NCBI GenBank assembly: GCA_030532895.1
Contig: JAUNKF010000003.1
Coordinates: forward strand, 150,541 to 214,540
Length of the DNA stretch: 64,000 nucleotides
Reading direction: 5' to 3'
Source of the DNA: Lautropia sp.
GTDB taxonomy: Bacteria > Pseudomonadota > Gammaproteobacteria > Burkholderiales > Burkholderiaceae_E
Position 1 is the stretch's first letter; every line of letters begins with the position of its first letter. The translations under genes and the position numbers were made by a program. The notes beneath the pieces are model-generated. The model was not told where the DNA came from. It saw only the letters and a list, made by a program, of their open reading frames with translations, and did not search any database. Shown here piece by piece: positions 16,972-26,197 of this stretch.

Positions 16972-18354
16972 ATGTCATCCCATCTGCTGACTCATTGGGC
17001 ACCCGAAGATCCGGATTTCTGGCAACGCGAAGGTGCCCGCATTGCCAACCGCAACCTGTGGATTTCGATTCCGGCGTTGATGCTGGCGTTTGCGATCTGG
17101 CTGCTGTGGAGCGTGGTGGTGGTGAACCTCGACAAGGTGGGCTTCGAGCTGTCGAAGAACCAGATGTTCTGGCTGACGGCCTTGCCTGCGCTCTCGGGCG
17201 CCACCCTGCGGATTTTCTACAGCTTTCTGGTGCCGATCTTTGGTGGCCGAAAATGGACGGTGATTTCGACGTTGAGCCTGCTGGTGCCGGCCATCGGCAT
17301 GGGCTTTGCGCTGAAAGACCCGAGCACGAGCTACGAGGTGCTGCTCGTGCTGGCGCTGCTCTGTGGGCTAGGTGGGGGAAATTTCAGTTCCAGCATGGCC
17401 AACATCAGTTTCTTTTTTCCGAAGGCCAAAAAGGGGATGGCGACGGGCCTGAATGCGGGTATCGGCAACCTCGGTGTGAGCCTCACCCAGTTCGTGGTGC
17501 CGCTCGTGATCAGTGGCGCGATGGTCGGCGTGGGGGGCGATGGGCTGAGTTTCACCGCACCGGATGGCTCGGTGAAAACCTTGTGGCTGCAGAACGCCGG
17601 CTTCGTCTGGGTGCCCTTCATCCTGATCGCCTCGGTGGCGGCCTGGTTCGGCATGAACGACATTGCCGATGCCAAAGCCTCGTTCAAGGATCAGGCCGTG
17701 ATCTTCAAGCGCAAGCACAACTGGCTGATGTGCTGGCTGTATATCGGCACCTTCGGTTCCTTCATCGGGTTTTCGGCCGGACTGGCCTTGCTCACCAAAT
17801 CGCAGTTTCCCGATGTGAATCCCACGCAATATGCCTTTTTAGGCCCCTTGGTGGGGGCACTGACACGCCCGGTGGGGGGCTGGATGTCGGACAAGCTCGG
17901 GGGAGCCAAGGTGACGCTCTACACCTTCGTGCTGATGATGCTGGCAGTGATCGGTGTGATGGCCTTTTTGCCCTCGGACAGCGGTGGCGGCAGTTTTCCG
18001 GCTTTTCTTGGCATGTTCATCGCGCTCTTCGCGCTGACCGGTATCGGCAATGGCTCGACCTTCCGGATGATCCCGGTGATTTTTCTGACCGAGCGCCAGC
18101 GTGAGGCGGGCCAAACGCCCGAGGCACAGCGGCAGGCCGTGCTCAATGGCAACAAGGAGGCGGCTGCCGTGCTGGGGTTCTCGGGGGCCATCGGTGCCTA
18201 CGGCGGTTTTTTCATCCCGAAAAGTTTTGGTACCTCACTGGAGCTGACCGGTGGTGTGAGTGCGGCGCTCACGGGCTTCATCGTGTTCTATCTGAGCTGC
18301 GTGCTCATCACCTGGTGGTTTTACGCGCGCAAAGGGGCAGAGATGCCCTGCTGA
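16972..18354 (+). CDS. narK2: Nitrate/nitrite antiporter, NarK2 type
   Basis: 460 residues starting 2 bases after narK1 with AGGAGA upstream. Begins LTHWAPEDPDFWQREGARIA, the standard N-terminus of the NarK2 class, with the nitrate signature GLGGGNFSSSMANISFFFP and GLNAGIGNLGVSLTQFVVP, and the second signature NGNKEAAAVLGFSGAIGAYG. NarK2 proteins exchange cytoplasmic nitrite for external nitrate. narK1 and narK2 are separate genes here rather than fused. A gap of 99 bases precedes narG. Confidence 0.93.
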   Translation: MSSHLLTHWAPEDPDFWQREGARIANRNLWISIPALMLAFAIWLLWSVVVVNLDKVGFELSKNQMFWLTALPALSGATLRIFYSFLVPIFGGRKWTVISTLSLLVPAIGMGFALKDPSTSYEVLLVLALLCGLGGGNFSSSMANISFFFPKAKKGMATGLNAGIGNLGVSLTQFVVPLVISGAMVGVGGDGLSFTAPDGSVKTLWLQNAGFVWVPFILIASVAAWFGMNDIADAKASFKDQAVIFKRKHNWLMCWLYIGTFGSFIGFSAGLALLTKSQFPDVNPTQYAFLGPLVGALTRPVGGWMSDKLGGAKVTLYTFVLMMLAVIGVMAFLPSDSGGGSFPAFLGMFIALFALTGIGNGSTFRMIPVIFLTERQREAGQTPEAQRQAVLNGNKEAAAVLGFSGAIGAYGGFFIPKSFGTSLELTGGVSAALTGFIVFYLSCVLITWWFYARKGAEMPC

Positions 18355-18453
18355 GCAGTAGCGCGAAGGCCATCGTGATGGGGGCGCCAAGCAGGTGGCC
18401 AGGATTCAAACGCCGATGTGAGCGCACGCCGGCGACAAGGAGAAGGAGCTGAC

Positions 18454-21400
18454 ATGAGTCATTTTCTGGATCGATTGAAATTTTTGTCCCGCACCCAATC
18501 GACCTTTTCGGGCGGGCATGGGGCGGTCGTCAAGGAAGACCGGCAGTGGGAGGACGCCTATCGTTCACGCTGGCAGCACGACAAGGTCGTGCGCTCGACG
18601 CACGGGGTCAACTGTACCGGATCGTGCAGCTGGAAGATTTACGTGAAGAACGGGCTGATCACCTGGGAGACACAACAGACCGACTACCCGCGCACGCGCC
18701 CGGATCTGCCCAACCATGAGCCGCGCGGCTGTCCGCGCGGGGCGTCTTACAGCTGGTATGTGTATTCGGCGCAACGGGTGAAGTATCCGATGGTGCGTGG
18801 CGAGCTGATGGCCCTGTGGCGTGAGGCTCGCAAGACGATGAACCCCATCGAGGCGTGGCGCTCGATTGCCCAGGATCCGGTCAAGGCCGCGCGCTACAAG
18901 CAGGCGCGAGGCCAGGGCGGCTTCGTGCGTGCCGACTGGGATACCGCCACCGAAATGATCGTGGCGGCCAATGCCGTCACGATCAAGGATTTTGGGCCGG
19001 ATCGGGTGATCGGCTTTTCGCCGATTCCGGCCATGTCGATGGTGAGCTATGCGGCGGGGGCACGTTATCTGAGCCTGATCGGTGGTGCCTGCCTGAGCTT
19101 TTATGACTGGTATTGCGATCTGCCACCGGCCAGTCCGCAGATCTGGGGCGAGCAGACTGATGTGCCCGAGTCGGCCGACTGGTACAACTCAGGCTATCTG
19201 ATGGTGTGGGGATCCAATGTCCCGATGACTCGCACGCCCGATGCGCATTTCTACACCGAGGTGCGCTACAAGGGCACGAAGACGGTGGCCGTCTCGTCCG
19301 ACTTTGGCGAGATGGTGAAGTTTGGCGATATCTGGCTGGCGCCCCGACAGGGCACGGATGCCGCGCTGGCGATGGCCATGGGCCATGTGGTGTTGACGGA
19401 GTTTCATCGTGACAATCCGTCGCCTTACTTCACCCGCTATGTGAAGCAGTACACCGACATGCCGATGCTCGTCTGCCTGAAGGACAAGGACGGCATGCTG
19501 GTGCCTGATCATTTCCTGCGGGCCTCTCATCTGCCTGATCAGCTGGGTGAGCAGAACAATCCCGAGTGGAAGACCGTGCTTGTCGATGAGGCCACGAATG
19601 CACTCGTGGTGCCCAATGGCACGATCGGTTTTCGTTGGGGCGAGGACAAGGCCGACACCGGCAAGGTGGGGCGCTGGAACCTGGAGATGAAAAATGGGGG
19701 AACGGGCGCCGATATCGAGCCAAGGCTCAGCCTGAAGGATGTGCACGACGAGATCGTCACGGTGGGTTTCAATTATTTTGCTGGCCAGTCACGATCGGAA
19801 CTGATCGGTCGCAAGGTGCCGGCCCGGCGGGTGACGCTCGCCGATGGCGGAACCGTGCTGGTGGCCACCGTCTACGACCTGCAAATGGCCAACTACGGGG
19901 TGGACATGGGCCTGGGCGATGAGGGCGTGGCCAAGTCCTTTGACGACGATGTGCCTTACACGCCGGCCTGGCAGGAAAAATACACCGGGGTGCCCCCGCA
20001 TCTGGTCACGCAGGTGGCGCGTGAGTTTGCGCAGAATGCGCATGACACAACGGGCCGCAGCATGGTCATCATCGGTGCCGGCATCAATCACTGGTATCAC
20101 ACCGACATGGCTTATCGCGGCATCATCAACCTGTTGATGATGTGTGGCTGCATCGGACAAAGTGGGGGGGGCTGGTGTCATTATGTGGGCCAGGAAAAGC
20201 TGCGTCCGCAGTTTGGCTGGCTGCCGTTGGCTTTTGCGCTGGACTGGTCACGTCCGCCCCGCCAGATGAACAGCACCAGCTTTTTCTATGCACACACGGG
20301 GCAGTGGCGGCACGAGCAATTGGCCGTGGATGAGATCCTCGGGCCAGCAGCCGAACGCGAGCCCCTTCAAAAGATGGCGCTCATCGACCTGAACGCGAAG
20401 GCCGAGCGTCTGGGCTGGTTGCCATCGGCGCCACAGCTGGAGACGAACCCGCTCGACCTCTGTGATGCGGCCGAGCAGGCTGGCGTGTCGCCTGTCGACC
20501 ACCTGCGTGAGGGGCTGATGAGCGGTGCGCTGCGCATGAGCTGTGATGACCCGGAAAACCCGAAGAACTTTCCGCGCAACCTCTTCATCTGGCGCTCGAA
20601 CCTGCTCGGCTCCAGCGGCAAGGGGCACGAGTACATGCTGAAGTATCTGCTCGGTACGCAAAGCTCGCTGTTCTCGGATGGCAAGGACGCCGTGCGTACC
20701 TCGGAAGTGACGTGGCATGAGACCTTGCCCGAGGGCAAGCTCGACCTGGTGACGGTGCTGGATTTCCGGATGAGCACGACGTGTCTGTACGGGGACATCG
20801 TGCTGCCCACGGCCACCTGGTATGAAAAGGATGATCTGAACACCTCCGACATGCATCCTTTCATCCACCCCCTCTCGGAGGCGGTGCAGCCTTTGTGGGA
20901 GAGCAAGACCGATTGGGAAATCTACAAGCTGTTGGCCAAACGCTTCAGCGAGATTGCCGGCCCCTATCTGGGCACGCGCAAGGACATCGTGCTGCAACCA
21001 CTGCTGCACGACACACCCAGTGAGCTGGGCCAACCCTTTGCGCCCAAGGACTGGAAGCAGGGCGAGTGTGAGCTGATTCCTGGCAAGACCGCGCCGAACA
21101 TGGTGGTGGTTGAACGCAATTACCGCGACATTTACCGGAAATTCACCTCGGTAGGGCCGCTGCTGGACAAGCTCGGTAATGGTGGCAAGGGCATCAGCTG
21201 GAACACCGAACATGAGGTGAAGGAGCTGGGCGGGCTGAACAAGGTCGTGATGGAGGCCGGCGTGAGCCAGGGGCGCCCACGGCTCGATACCGCGATTGAC
21301 GCGGCCGAGATGGTGCTGACCTTTGCGCCCGAAACCAATGGCCATGTGTCGGTGAAGGCGTGGCAGGCGCTGGGCAAGATCACGGGGCGTGATCACACGC

Positions 21401-22188
21401 ATCTGGCCGCGGGACGTGAGCACGACAAGATCCGCTTTCGTGACATTCAGGTCCAGCCGCGCAAGATCATTTCGGCGCCCACCTGGTCGGGGCTGGAATC
21501 GGAGGAGGTCAGCTACAACGCCGGTTACACGAACGTGCATGAGCTGATCCCCTGGCGCACGCTGACCGGGCGTCAGCAGTTTTATCAGGATCACCGCTGG
21601 ATGCTCGATTTTGGTGAGGGATTTTGCGTCTACCGCCCGCCGATCGACACGAAGTCGGTGGGGGCGATGCTGGGCGCCAAACCCAATGGCAACCCCGAAA
21701 TCCTGCTGAACTGGCTCACGCCGCATCAGAAATGGGGCATTCACAGCACTTATTCCGACAACCTGCGGATGCTGACCTTGAGCCGTGGCGGCCCGCACGT
21801 CTGGATCTCGGAAGAGGAGGCAGCCCGCATCGGTGTCGTCGACAACGACTGGGTCGAGTGTTTCAACACCAATGGCACGGTGGTCGCGCGGGTCGTCGTG
21901 AGTCAGCGCGTGCCCAATGGCATGTGCCTGATGTACCACGCCCAGGAAAAGATCGTGAACACGCCGGGGGCGGAAACCAGCGGCAAGCGCGGCGGCATCC
22001 ACAACTCGGTCACACGGGCGGTGCTGAAGCCCACGCACATGATCGGGGGCTATGCGCAGCTGGCCTATGGTTTCAACTACTACGGCACGATCGGCAGCAA
22101 CCGCGATGAATTCGTGGTGGTGCGCAAGATGAACAAGGTCGACTGGCTGGATGAGCCGGTGACTGAAACCGAACAAGGAGTGGTGTGA
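18454..22188 (+). CDS. narG: Respiratory nitrate reductase, alpha subunit NarG
   Basis: 1244 residues, the usual length; start at 18454 after AAGGAG. Membrane-anchored cytoplasmic catalytic subunit that reduces nitrate to nitrite with a bis-MGD molybdenum cofactor. The FS0 cluster ligands H50, C54, C58 and C93 are present (HGVNCTGSCSW ... RGCPRG). D222 in FYDWYCDLPPASP is the molybdenum ligand, at the same residue number as in Escherichia coli. The N-terminal region lacks a signal peptide, as expected. Overlaps narH by one base (TGATG). Long antisense frames over this gene are composition artefacts. Confidence 0.97.
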   Translation: MSHFLDRLKFLSRTQSTFSGGHGAVVKEDRQWEDAYRSRWQHDKVVRSTHGVNCTGSCSWKIYVKNGLITWETQQTDYPRTRPDLPNHEPRGCPRGASYSWYVYSAQRVKYPMVRGELMALWREARKTMNPIEAWRSIAQDPVKAARYKQARGQGGFVRADWDTATEMIVAANAVTIKDFGPDRVIGFSPIPAMSMVSYAAGARYLSLIGGACLSFYDWYCDLPPASPQIWGEQTDVPESADWYNSGYLMVWGSNVPMTRTPDAHFYTEVRYKGTKTVAVSSDFGEMVKFGDIWLAPRQGTDAALAMAMGHVVLTEFHRDNPSPYFTRYVKQYTDMPMLVCLKDKDGMLVPDHFLRASHLPDQLGEQNNPEWKTVLVDEATNALVVPNGTIGFRWGEDKADTGKVGRWNLEMKNGGTGADIEPRLSLKDVHDEIVTVGFNYFAGQSRSELIGRKVPARRVTLADGGTVLVATVYDLQMANYGVDMGLGDEGVAKSFDDDVPYTPAWQEKYTGVPPHLVTQVAREFAQNAHDTTGRSMVIIGAGINHWYHTDMAYRGIINLLMMCGCIGQSGGGWCHYVGQEKLRPQFGWLPLAFALDWSRPPRQMNSTSFFYAHTGQWRHEQLAVDEILGPAAEREPLQKMALIDLNAKAERLGWLPSAPQLETNPLDLCDAAEQAGVSPVDHLREGLMSGALRMSCDDPENPKNFPRNLFIWRSNLLGSSGKGHEYMLKYLLGTQSSLFSDGKDAVRTSEVTWHETLPEGKLDLVTVLDFRMSTTCLYGDIVLPTATWYEKDDLNTSDMHPFIHPLSEAVQPLWESKTDWEIYKLLAKRFSEIAGPYLGTRKDIVLQPLLHDTPSELGQPFAPKDWKQGECELIPGKTAPNMVVVERNYRDIYRKFTSVGPLLDKLGNGGKGISWNTEHEVKELGGLNKVVMEAGVSQGRPRLDTAIDAAEMVLTFAPETNGHVSVKAWQALGKITGRDHTHLAAGREHDKIRFRDIQVQPRKIISAPTWSGLESEEVSYNAGYTNVHELIPWRTLTGRQQFYQDHRWMLDFGEGFCVYRPPIDTKSVGAMLGAKPNGNPEILLNWLTPHQKWGIHSTYSDNLRMLTLSRGGPHVWISEEEAARIGVVDNDWVECFNTNGTVVARVVVSQRVPNGMCLMYHAQEKIVNTPGAETSGKRGGIHNSVTRAVLKPTHMIGGYAQLAYGFNYYGTIGSNRDEFVVVRKMNKVDWLDEPVTETEQGVV

Positions 22189-23828
22189 TGAGAGTGCGCG
22201 CGCAAATCGGCATGGTGCTGAACCTGGACAAGTGCATCGGCTGCCATACCTGTTCCGTCACCTGCAAGAACGTCTGGACGAGTCGTGATGGCGTCGAATA
22301 TGCCTGGTTCAACAACGTGGAGACGAAGCCGGGCATTGGTTATCCCAAGCAGTGGGAAAACCAGGAGAAATGGCAGGGCGGCTGGGTGCGAACCTCGGGC
22401 GGCAAGCTGGAGCCGCGCCAGGGGGGCAAGCTGCGCATTCTGGCCAATCTCTTTGCCAACCCGAACCTGCCGTCCATCGACGACTACTACGAACCTTTCA
22501 CCTACGATTACGCCCATCTTCAGGATGCGCCGCGGATGAGGACCCCGCCCACGGCCCGGCCGGTGTCGTCGATCACGGGCGAGAGGATGGAGAAAATCGA
22601 GTGGGGGCCGAACTGGGAGGATGATCTGGGTGGCGAGTTTGCCCAGCGCAGCCAGGACGCGCTCTTTGTCGGCGTGCAAAAGCAGATGTACTCGACTTTC
22701 GAGAACACCTTCATGATGTATCTGCCGCGTCTGTGTGAGCACTGTCTCAACCCCACCTGCGTGGCTTCGTGTCCGTCCGGATCTGTCTACAAGCGTGAAG
22801 AGGACGGCATCGTGCTGGTTGACCAGGACAAGTGCCGGGGATGGCGGATGTGCATTTCGGGCTGCCCTTACAAGAAGATTTACTTCAACTGGCAATCGGG
22901 CAAGGCCGAGAAATGCCTGTTCTGCTACCCGCGCATCGAGGCGGGGCAGCCCACCGTGTGCTCGGAGACCTGTGTGGGCCGCATCCGTTATCTGGGCGTG
23001 ATGCTTTATGACGCCGACCGGATCGAGGCGGCGGCCTCGATGCCTGATGAGCGTCAGCTCTACAAGGCGCAGCTCGATTGCTTTCTCGACCCGAACGACC
23101 CGGCCGTGCAGGCGGCCGCCCGTGAGGCGGGCATTCCCGAAACCTGGCTGGAGGCGGCGCGCCGTTCGCCCGTGTACAAGATGGCGTGTGATTGGGAGGT
23201 GGCTTTCCCGCTGCATCCCGAATACCGCACGTTGCCGATGGTTTGGTACATCCCGCCGCTGTCGCCCATCCAGAGTGCGGCAGAAAACGGGCAGATGCCG
23301 CATGAGAGGGTGGCGGGCAGCATCATTCCCGATGTGAAGAGCCTGCGGATTCCGGTGCGTTATCTGGCGAACCTCCTCACGGCAGGCGACGAGGCGCCGG
23401 TGATCCAGGCATTGGAGCGGATGATCGCGATGCGTGCCTTCAAGCGCAGCGAGATGATCAGTGGCCAGGGCGCGACCAGCATCCTTGAGCGCGTGGGGCT
23501 TGATGCCACCACGGTGGAAGACATGTACCAGATCATGGCCATTGCCAATTACGAAGACCGTTTCGTGATTCCGACCACGCACAAGGCGGCGGTGGCGCGG
23601 AATTTCAGTGAAACCGGTGATTGTGGCTTCAGCTTCGGCAATGGCTGCTCCAGCGGTTATTCGCGCGAGTCGCTTTTTGGCAAAAAACCGCGTGTGGACG
23701 TGGTGCATCTGCAGTTGAAGCGGCCTGCCGACATGGCCAGAACGACGGTAACGCCTGCCGCGCCACAGGTGGCACACACGCAAAGTGCGCCAAACGTCGA
23801 ACAGCCTGAGGAGGTGAAGACACCGTGA
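22188..23828 (+). CDS. narH: Respiratory nitrate reductase, beta subunit NarH
   Basis: 546 residues, with the start overlapping the narG stop. Electron-transfer subunit with four Fe-S clusters. Cysteine groups: C16-x2-C19-x2-C22-x3-C26 (CIGCHTCSVTC), CEHCLNPTCVASCPSG, CRGWRMCISGCPYKK, where the Trp in place of Cys marks the 3Fe-4S cluster, and CLFCYPRIEAGQPTVCSETC. The last 35 or so residues are a Pro/Thr/Gln-rich tail longer than in the enteric protein. Overlaps narJ by 4 bases. Confidence 0.96.
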   Translation: MRVRAQIGMVLNLDKCIGCHTCSVTCKNVWTSRDGVEYAWFNNVETKPGIGYPKQWENQEKWQGGWVRTSGGKLEPRQGGKLRILANLFANPNLPSIDDYYEPFTYDYAHLQDAPRMRTPPTARPVSSITGERMEKIEWGPNWEDDLGGEFAQRSQDALFVGVQKQMYSTFENTFMMYLPRLCEHCLNPTCVASCPSGSVYKREEDGIVLVDQDKCRGWRMCISGCPYKKIYFNWQSGKAEKCLFCYPRIEAGQPTVCSETCVGRIRYLGVMLYDADRIEAAASMPDERQLYKAQLDCFLDPNDPAVQAAAREAGIPETWLEAARRSPVYKMACDWEVAFPLHPEYRTLPMVWYIPPLSPIQSAAENGQMPHERVAGSIIPDVKSLRIPVRYLANLLTAGDEAPVIQALERMIAMRAFKRSEMISGQGATSILERVGLDATTVEDMYQIMAIANYEDRFVIPTTHKAAVARNFSETGDCGFSFGNGCSSGYSRESLFGKKPRVDVVHLQLKRPADMARTTVTPAAPQVAHTQSAPNVEQPEEVKTP

Positions 23829-24475
23829 ACAAGCCCTACGCCATCTGTTCGGCCCTGCTCAGCTACCCTGACGAGACGTTGCTGGAGGCACTGCCGGACA
23901 TCGAGGCAGTGCTGGATGAGACGCCGCTTTTCAAGGTGCAGTTGGCGCCGCTGCTGCAGCACCTGAAGATGCATCGTCATGCGCTCATCCGGCTTCAGGA
24001 GGATTATGTGGCCAACTTCGACCGCTCGCGCCGCCTGTCGCTCTATCTCTTTGAGCACATCCACGGTGAGAGCCGCGAGCGTGGCGAGGCCCTGCTCGAT
24101 CTGCTTCATGAGTACCAGCGGCATGGTTTCGAGCCAAATGATCTGGCCGGTGGCTGTCGTGAAATGCCCGACTACCTGCCGCTTTTTCTGGAGTTTCTGG
24201 CGCAGTTGCCGGCTGAGGCGGCGGGCCGCCTGCTCGGTGATGCCGTGCATGTGATCGGGCTGGTGGGGGAGCGGCTGAGACAGGATGCCAACCCTTATGC
24301 CGTGGTGTTCGAGCTGCTGACCGATCTGTCGCCGGTGAAGCCGCAACCGATGATGGATGCGCCGGCCAGAGAGATGGATGCCTTGCTGGAGACGGTCGGC
24401 CCAGGCCCGGACGGGACCGAGCCGCTGCTCAAACCGGACAACAGCAGGGTGCAGACCATCCGTTTCTATCGTTGA
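23825..24475 (+). CDS. narJ: Nitrate reductase molybdenum cofactor assembly chaperone NarJ
   Basis: 216 residues starting with a GTG that overlaps the narH stop, preceded by GGAGG. A TorD-family cytoplasmic chaperone that binds apo-NarG and is needed for Mo cofactor insertion. The all-helical fold and the family motif DYVANFDRSRRLSLYLFEHI with GDSRERG-like HGESRERGEALLDLL are evident, followed by NDLAGGCREMPDYLPLFLEF. A 119-base gap separates it from narI. Confidence 0.94.
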   Translation: MNKPYAICSALLSYPDETLLEALPDIEAVLDETPLFKVQLAPLLQHLKMHRHALIRLQEDYVANFDRSRRLSLYLFEHIHGESRERGEALLDLLHEYQRHGFEPNDLAGGCREMPDYLPLFLEFLAQLPAEAAGRLLGDAVHVIGLVGERLRQDANPYAVVFELLTDLSPVKPQPMMDAPAREMDALLETVGPGPDGTEPLLKPDNSRVQTIRFYR

Positions 24476-24594
24476 GTCATGGTGCCGGCCGAGGGCAGGC
24501 CGGGCGGCATCCGTTTGCCGCACCGCGCGCTGTCGTCTGCGGGCCTTTCGGGTCGGACGAATCGTCCTTGCCTGATCATCACAGGAGTGCTGTC

Positions 24595-25278
24595 ATGAGC
24601 TATTGGCATAAATTCTTTTTCGGGATCTATCCCTACATCGCACTCAGCATCTTCCTGCTCGGCAGTCTGGTGCGTTTTGAGCGGGAGCAATACAGCTGGA
24701 AGAGCGACAGCTCGCAGGTGCTTCATGCCGGCGAGCTGCGCAAGGGCAACATCCTCTTTCATGTGGGCATCATCGGTCTCTTTTTCGGGCATCTGGTGGG
24801 CTTGTTGACACCGGTGGCTTTTTGGGACTGGCTGGGCGTGAGTCACAGCGCGAAGCAGATGTTCGCGATGGCCGCCGGCGGCATCATGGGCCTGATCTGC
24901 CTGAGCGGGCTGGTGATCCTGTTGCGTCGACGTTTGAGCAACCCCCGACTTCGTGCCATCACCTCCACCGGTGACAAGCTGCTGCTCCTGTGGATTCTGG
25001 CCACGCTGCTCTTGGGCCTCATCAGCATTGTCGTCTCGGCCGGGCATCTGGATGGCCATGAAATGGTGCGGCTGATGACCTGGTGCCAGTACATCCTCAC
25101 CTTCAATGGTGAGGCGGCAGCGCAGATCGTCGGTGTCAGTCCGATTTTCAAGCTGCACATGTTCATGGGCATGACGCTTTTCATCCTGTTCCCGTTCACG
25201 CGGCTGGTGCATGTCTGGAGCGGTTTTGCGTCGGTGGCTTACCTTGGTCGTGCCTGGCAGCTCGTGCGCCAGCGATGA
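24595..25278 (+). CDS. narI: Respiratory nitrate reductase, gamma subunit NarI (cytochrome b)
   Basis: 227 residues; start at 24595 after ACAGGAG. Integral membrane dihaem cytochrome b that oxidises quinol and passes electrons to NarH. Five membrane segments, beginning YWHKFFFGIYPYIALSIFLL. The four haem-ligand histidines fall in HAGELRKGNILFHVGIIGLF with the adjacent GHLVG, and in FKLHMFMGMTLFILFPFTRL with VHVWSG. Length and order match the family. Confidence 0.95.
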   Translation: MSYWHKFFFGIYPYIALSIFLLGSLVRFEREQYSWKSDSSQVLHAGELRKGNILFHVGIIGLFFGHLVGLLTPVAFWDWLGVSHSAKQMFAMAAGGIMGLICLSGLVILLRRRLSNPRLRAITSTGDKLLLLWILATLLLGLISIVVSAGHLDGHEMVRLMTWCQYILTFNGEAAAQIVGVSPIFKLHMFMGMTLFILFPFTRLVHVWSGFASVAYLGRAWQLVRQR

Positions 25279-25465
25279 GCTTCGGGCGGCGTCGGCATGC
25301 GGGTGGCGCCTCGGAATTTCTGCCCGTTGCAGCCTGCAGGCCAGCGTCCTTCCGGCGCAAGCCTGCCACCCCGGCTGGCAGAGGGCGCGTGTAGGGCTTC
25401 GGCAAGCGGTGAGTCGACCAGGCAGAGTCGGGGATGCCTTGGTGATAGTTAGGGAGCCATTGAAC

Positions 25466-25906
25466 ATGGTGGTGAAGGTGAATGGAGAGAGGCTCACGGA
25501 TGCAGAGGTGGCCGAGGAGCTGCCTTTCCATCAGGAGGCGCCGCAGCCCTGGCGCAGTGCGGTGATCACGCTCGTGCTGAAACGGCTGGTGCTGGCTGAG
25601 GCCGCCGAGCGGGGCCTGGCCACCGACGATGCAGAAGCGGCCACCGCCTTTTTGCTCAGCACGCAATTGCATTTGCCTGAGGTGGACGAGGCAGCCTGCC
25701 GCCGCTGCTACACCCAGCAGGTGGCGCGGGCCGTGGCCCGTGGGCAGGCGGCTCCGCCTTTCGAGCAGGTGGCCGGCGACATTGCGCAAGCACTTCGGGC
25801 GGCCAACCAGGATGCAGCCTGGCGGCAATATGCGCAATTGCTGCTCGGCCGTGCCCGCATCGAGGGCATCGATCTGGCGGGGGCCGACACACCACTCGTG
25901 CAGTAG
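25466..25906 (+). CDS. NarI-associated parvulin-like protein lacking the PPIC domain
   Basis: 146 residues from the ATG at 25466 (AGGGAG upstream). Many betaproteobacterial nar operons end with a NifM/PpiC-type peptidyl-prolyl isomerase of about 250-290 residues. This protein keeps the SurA-like N-terminal helices (VNGERLTDAEVAEEL, ... EVDEAACRRCY) and the characteristic C-terminal tail (YAQLLLGRARIEGIDL ... TPLVQ), but the roughly 100-residue catalytic rotamase domain that should lie between them is absent. The frame is intact, so it may persist as a holdase or be a decaying gene. Its TAG stop is the first three bases of an interspersed repeat. Confidence 0.65.
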   Translation: MVVKVNGERLTDAEVAEELPFHQEAPQPWRSAVITLVLKRLVLAEAAERGLATDDAEAATAFLLSTQLHLPEVDEAACRRCYTQQVARAVARGQAAPPFEQVAGDIAQALRAANQDAAWRQYAQLLLGRARIEGIDLAGADTPLVQ

Positions 25907-25930
25907 GGCGTGTCAGGCACGGATTCGTCC
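25904..25930 (+). repeat. Interspersed repeat copy A
   Basis: TAGGGCGTGTCAGGCAC followed by GGATTCGTCC. The TAG is the stop codon of the parvulin-like gene. Member of the TAGAGYGTGTYATGCAC family. Confidence 0.7.
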
Positions 25931-26197
25931 CTGCGCCAGTGCCTCATCCGCCGGGCGCACCGCGTTGTGCGCCCGGAGAATCAGCGCACCGCTGCCCATC
26001 TGCGCCGCGCCGGCACAAGGGGGTGAGCGCTCGTGCCAATGACCACCGATTTTGGTGGGATGTTGTTCGCCGTGACAGGGGCTTCGGGGATGATGAGAAG
26101 GGGAGGCGTCTCGGCGAACGCGCTGCGTGTCGTGCAGGGCATGCGCTACCCATGTCCAACCAAACCATACAACCTGTTCCCAGGAGACCGACAACCG

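Noticed and set aside
20248..22176. 642-codon open frame antisense to narG
   Set aside because: It lies wholly inside narG, has no recognisable domain, and long antisense frames are expected in GC-rich genes with strong third-position bias.
22080..23783. 567-codon open frame antisense to narH
   Set aside because: Same reason; Arg/His-rich composition typical of a reversed GC-rich gene.
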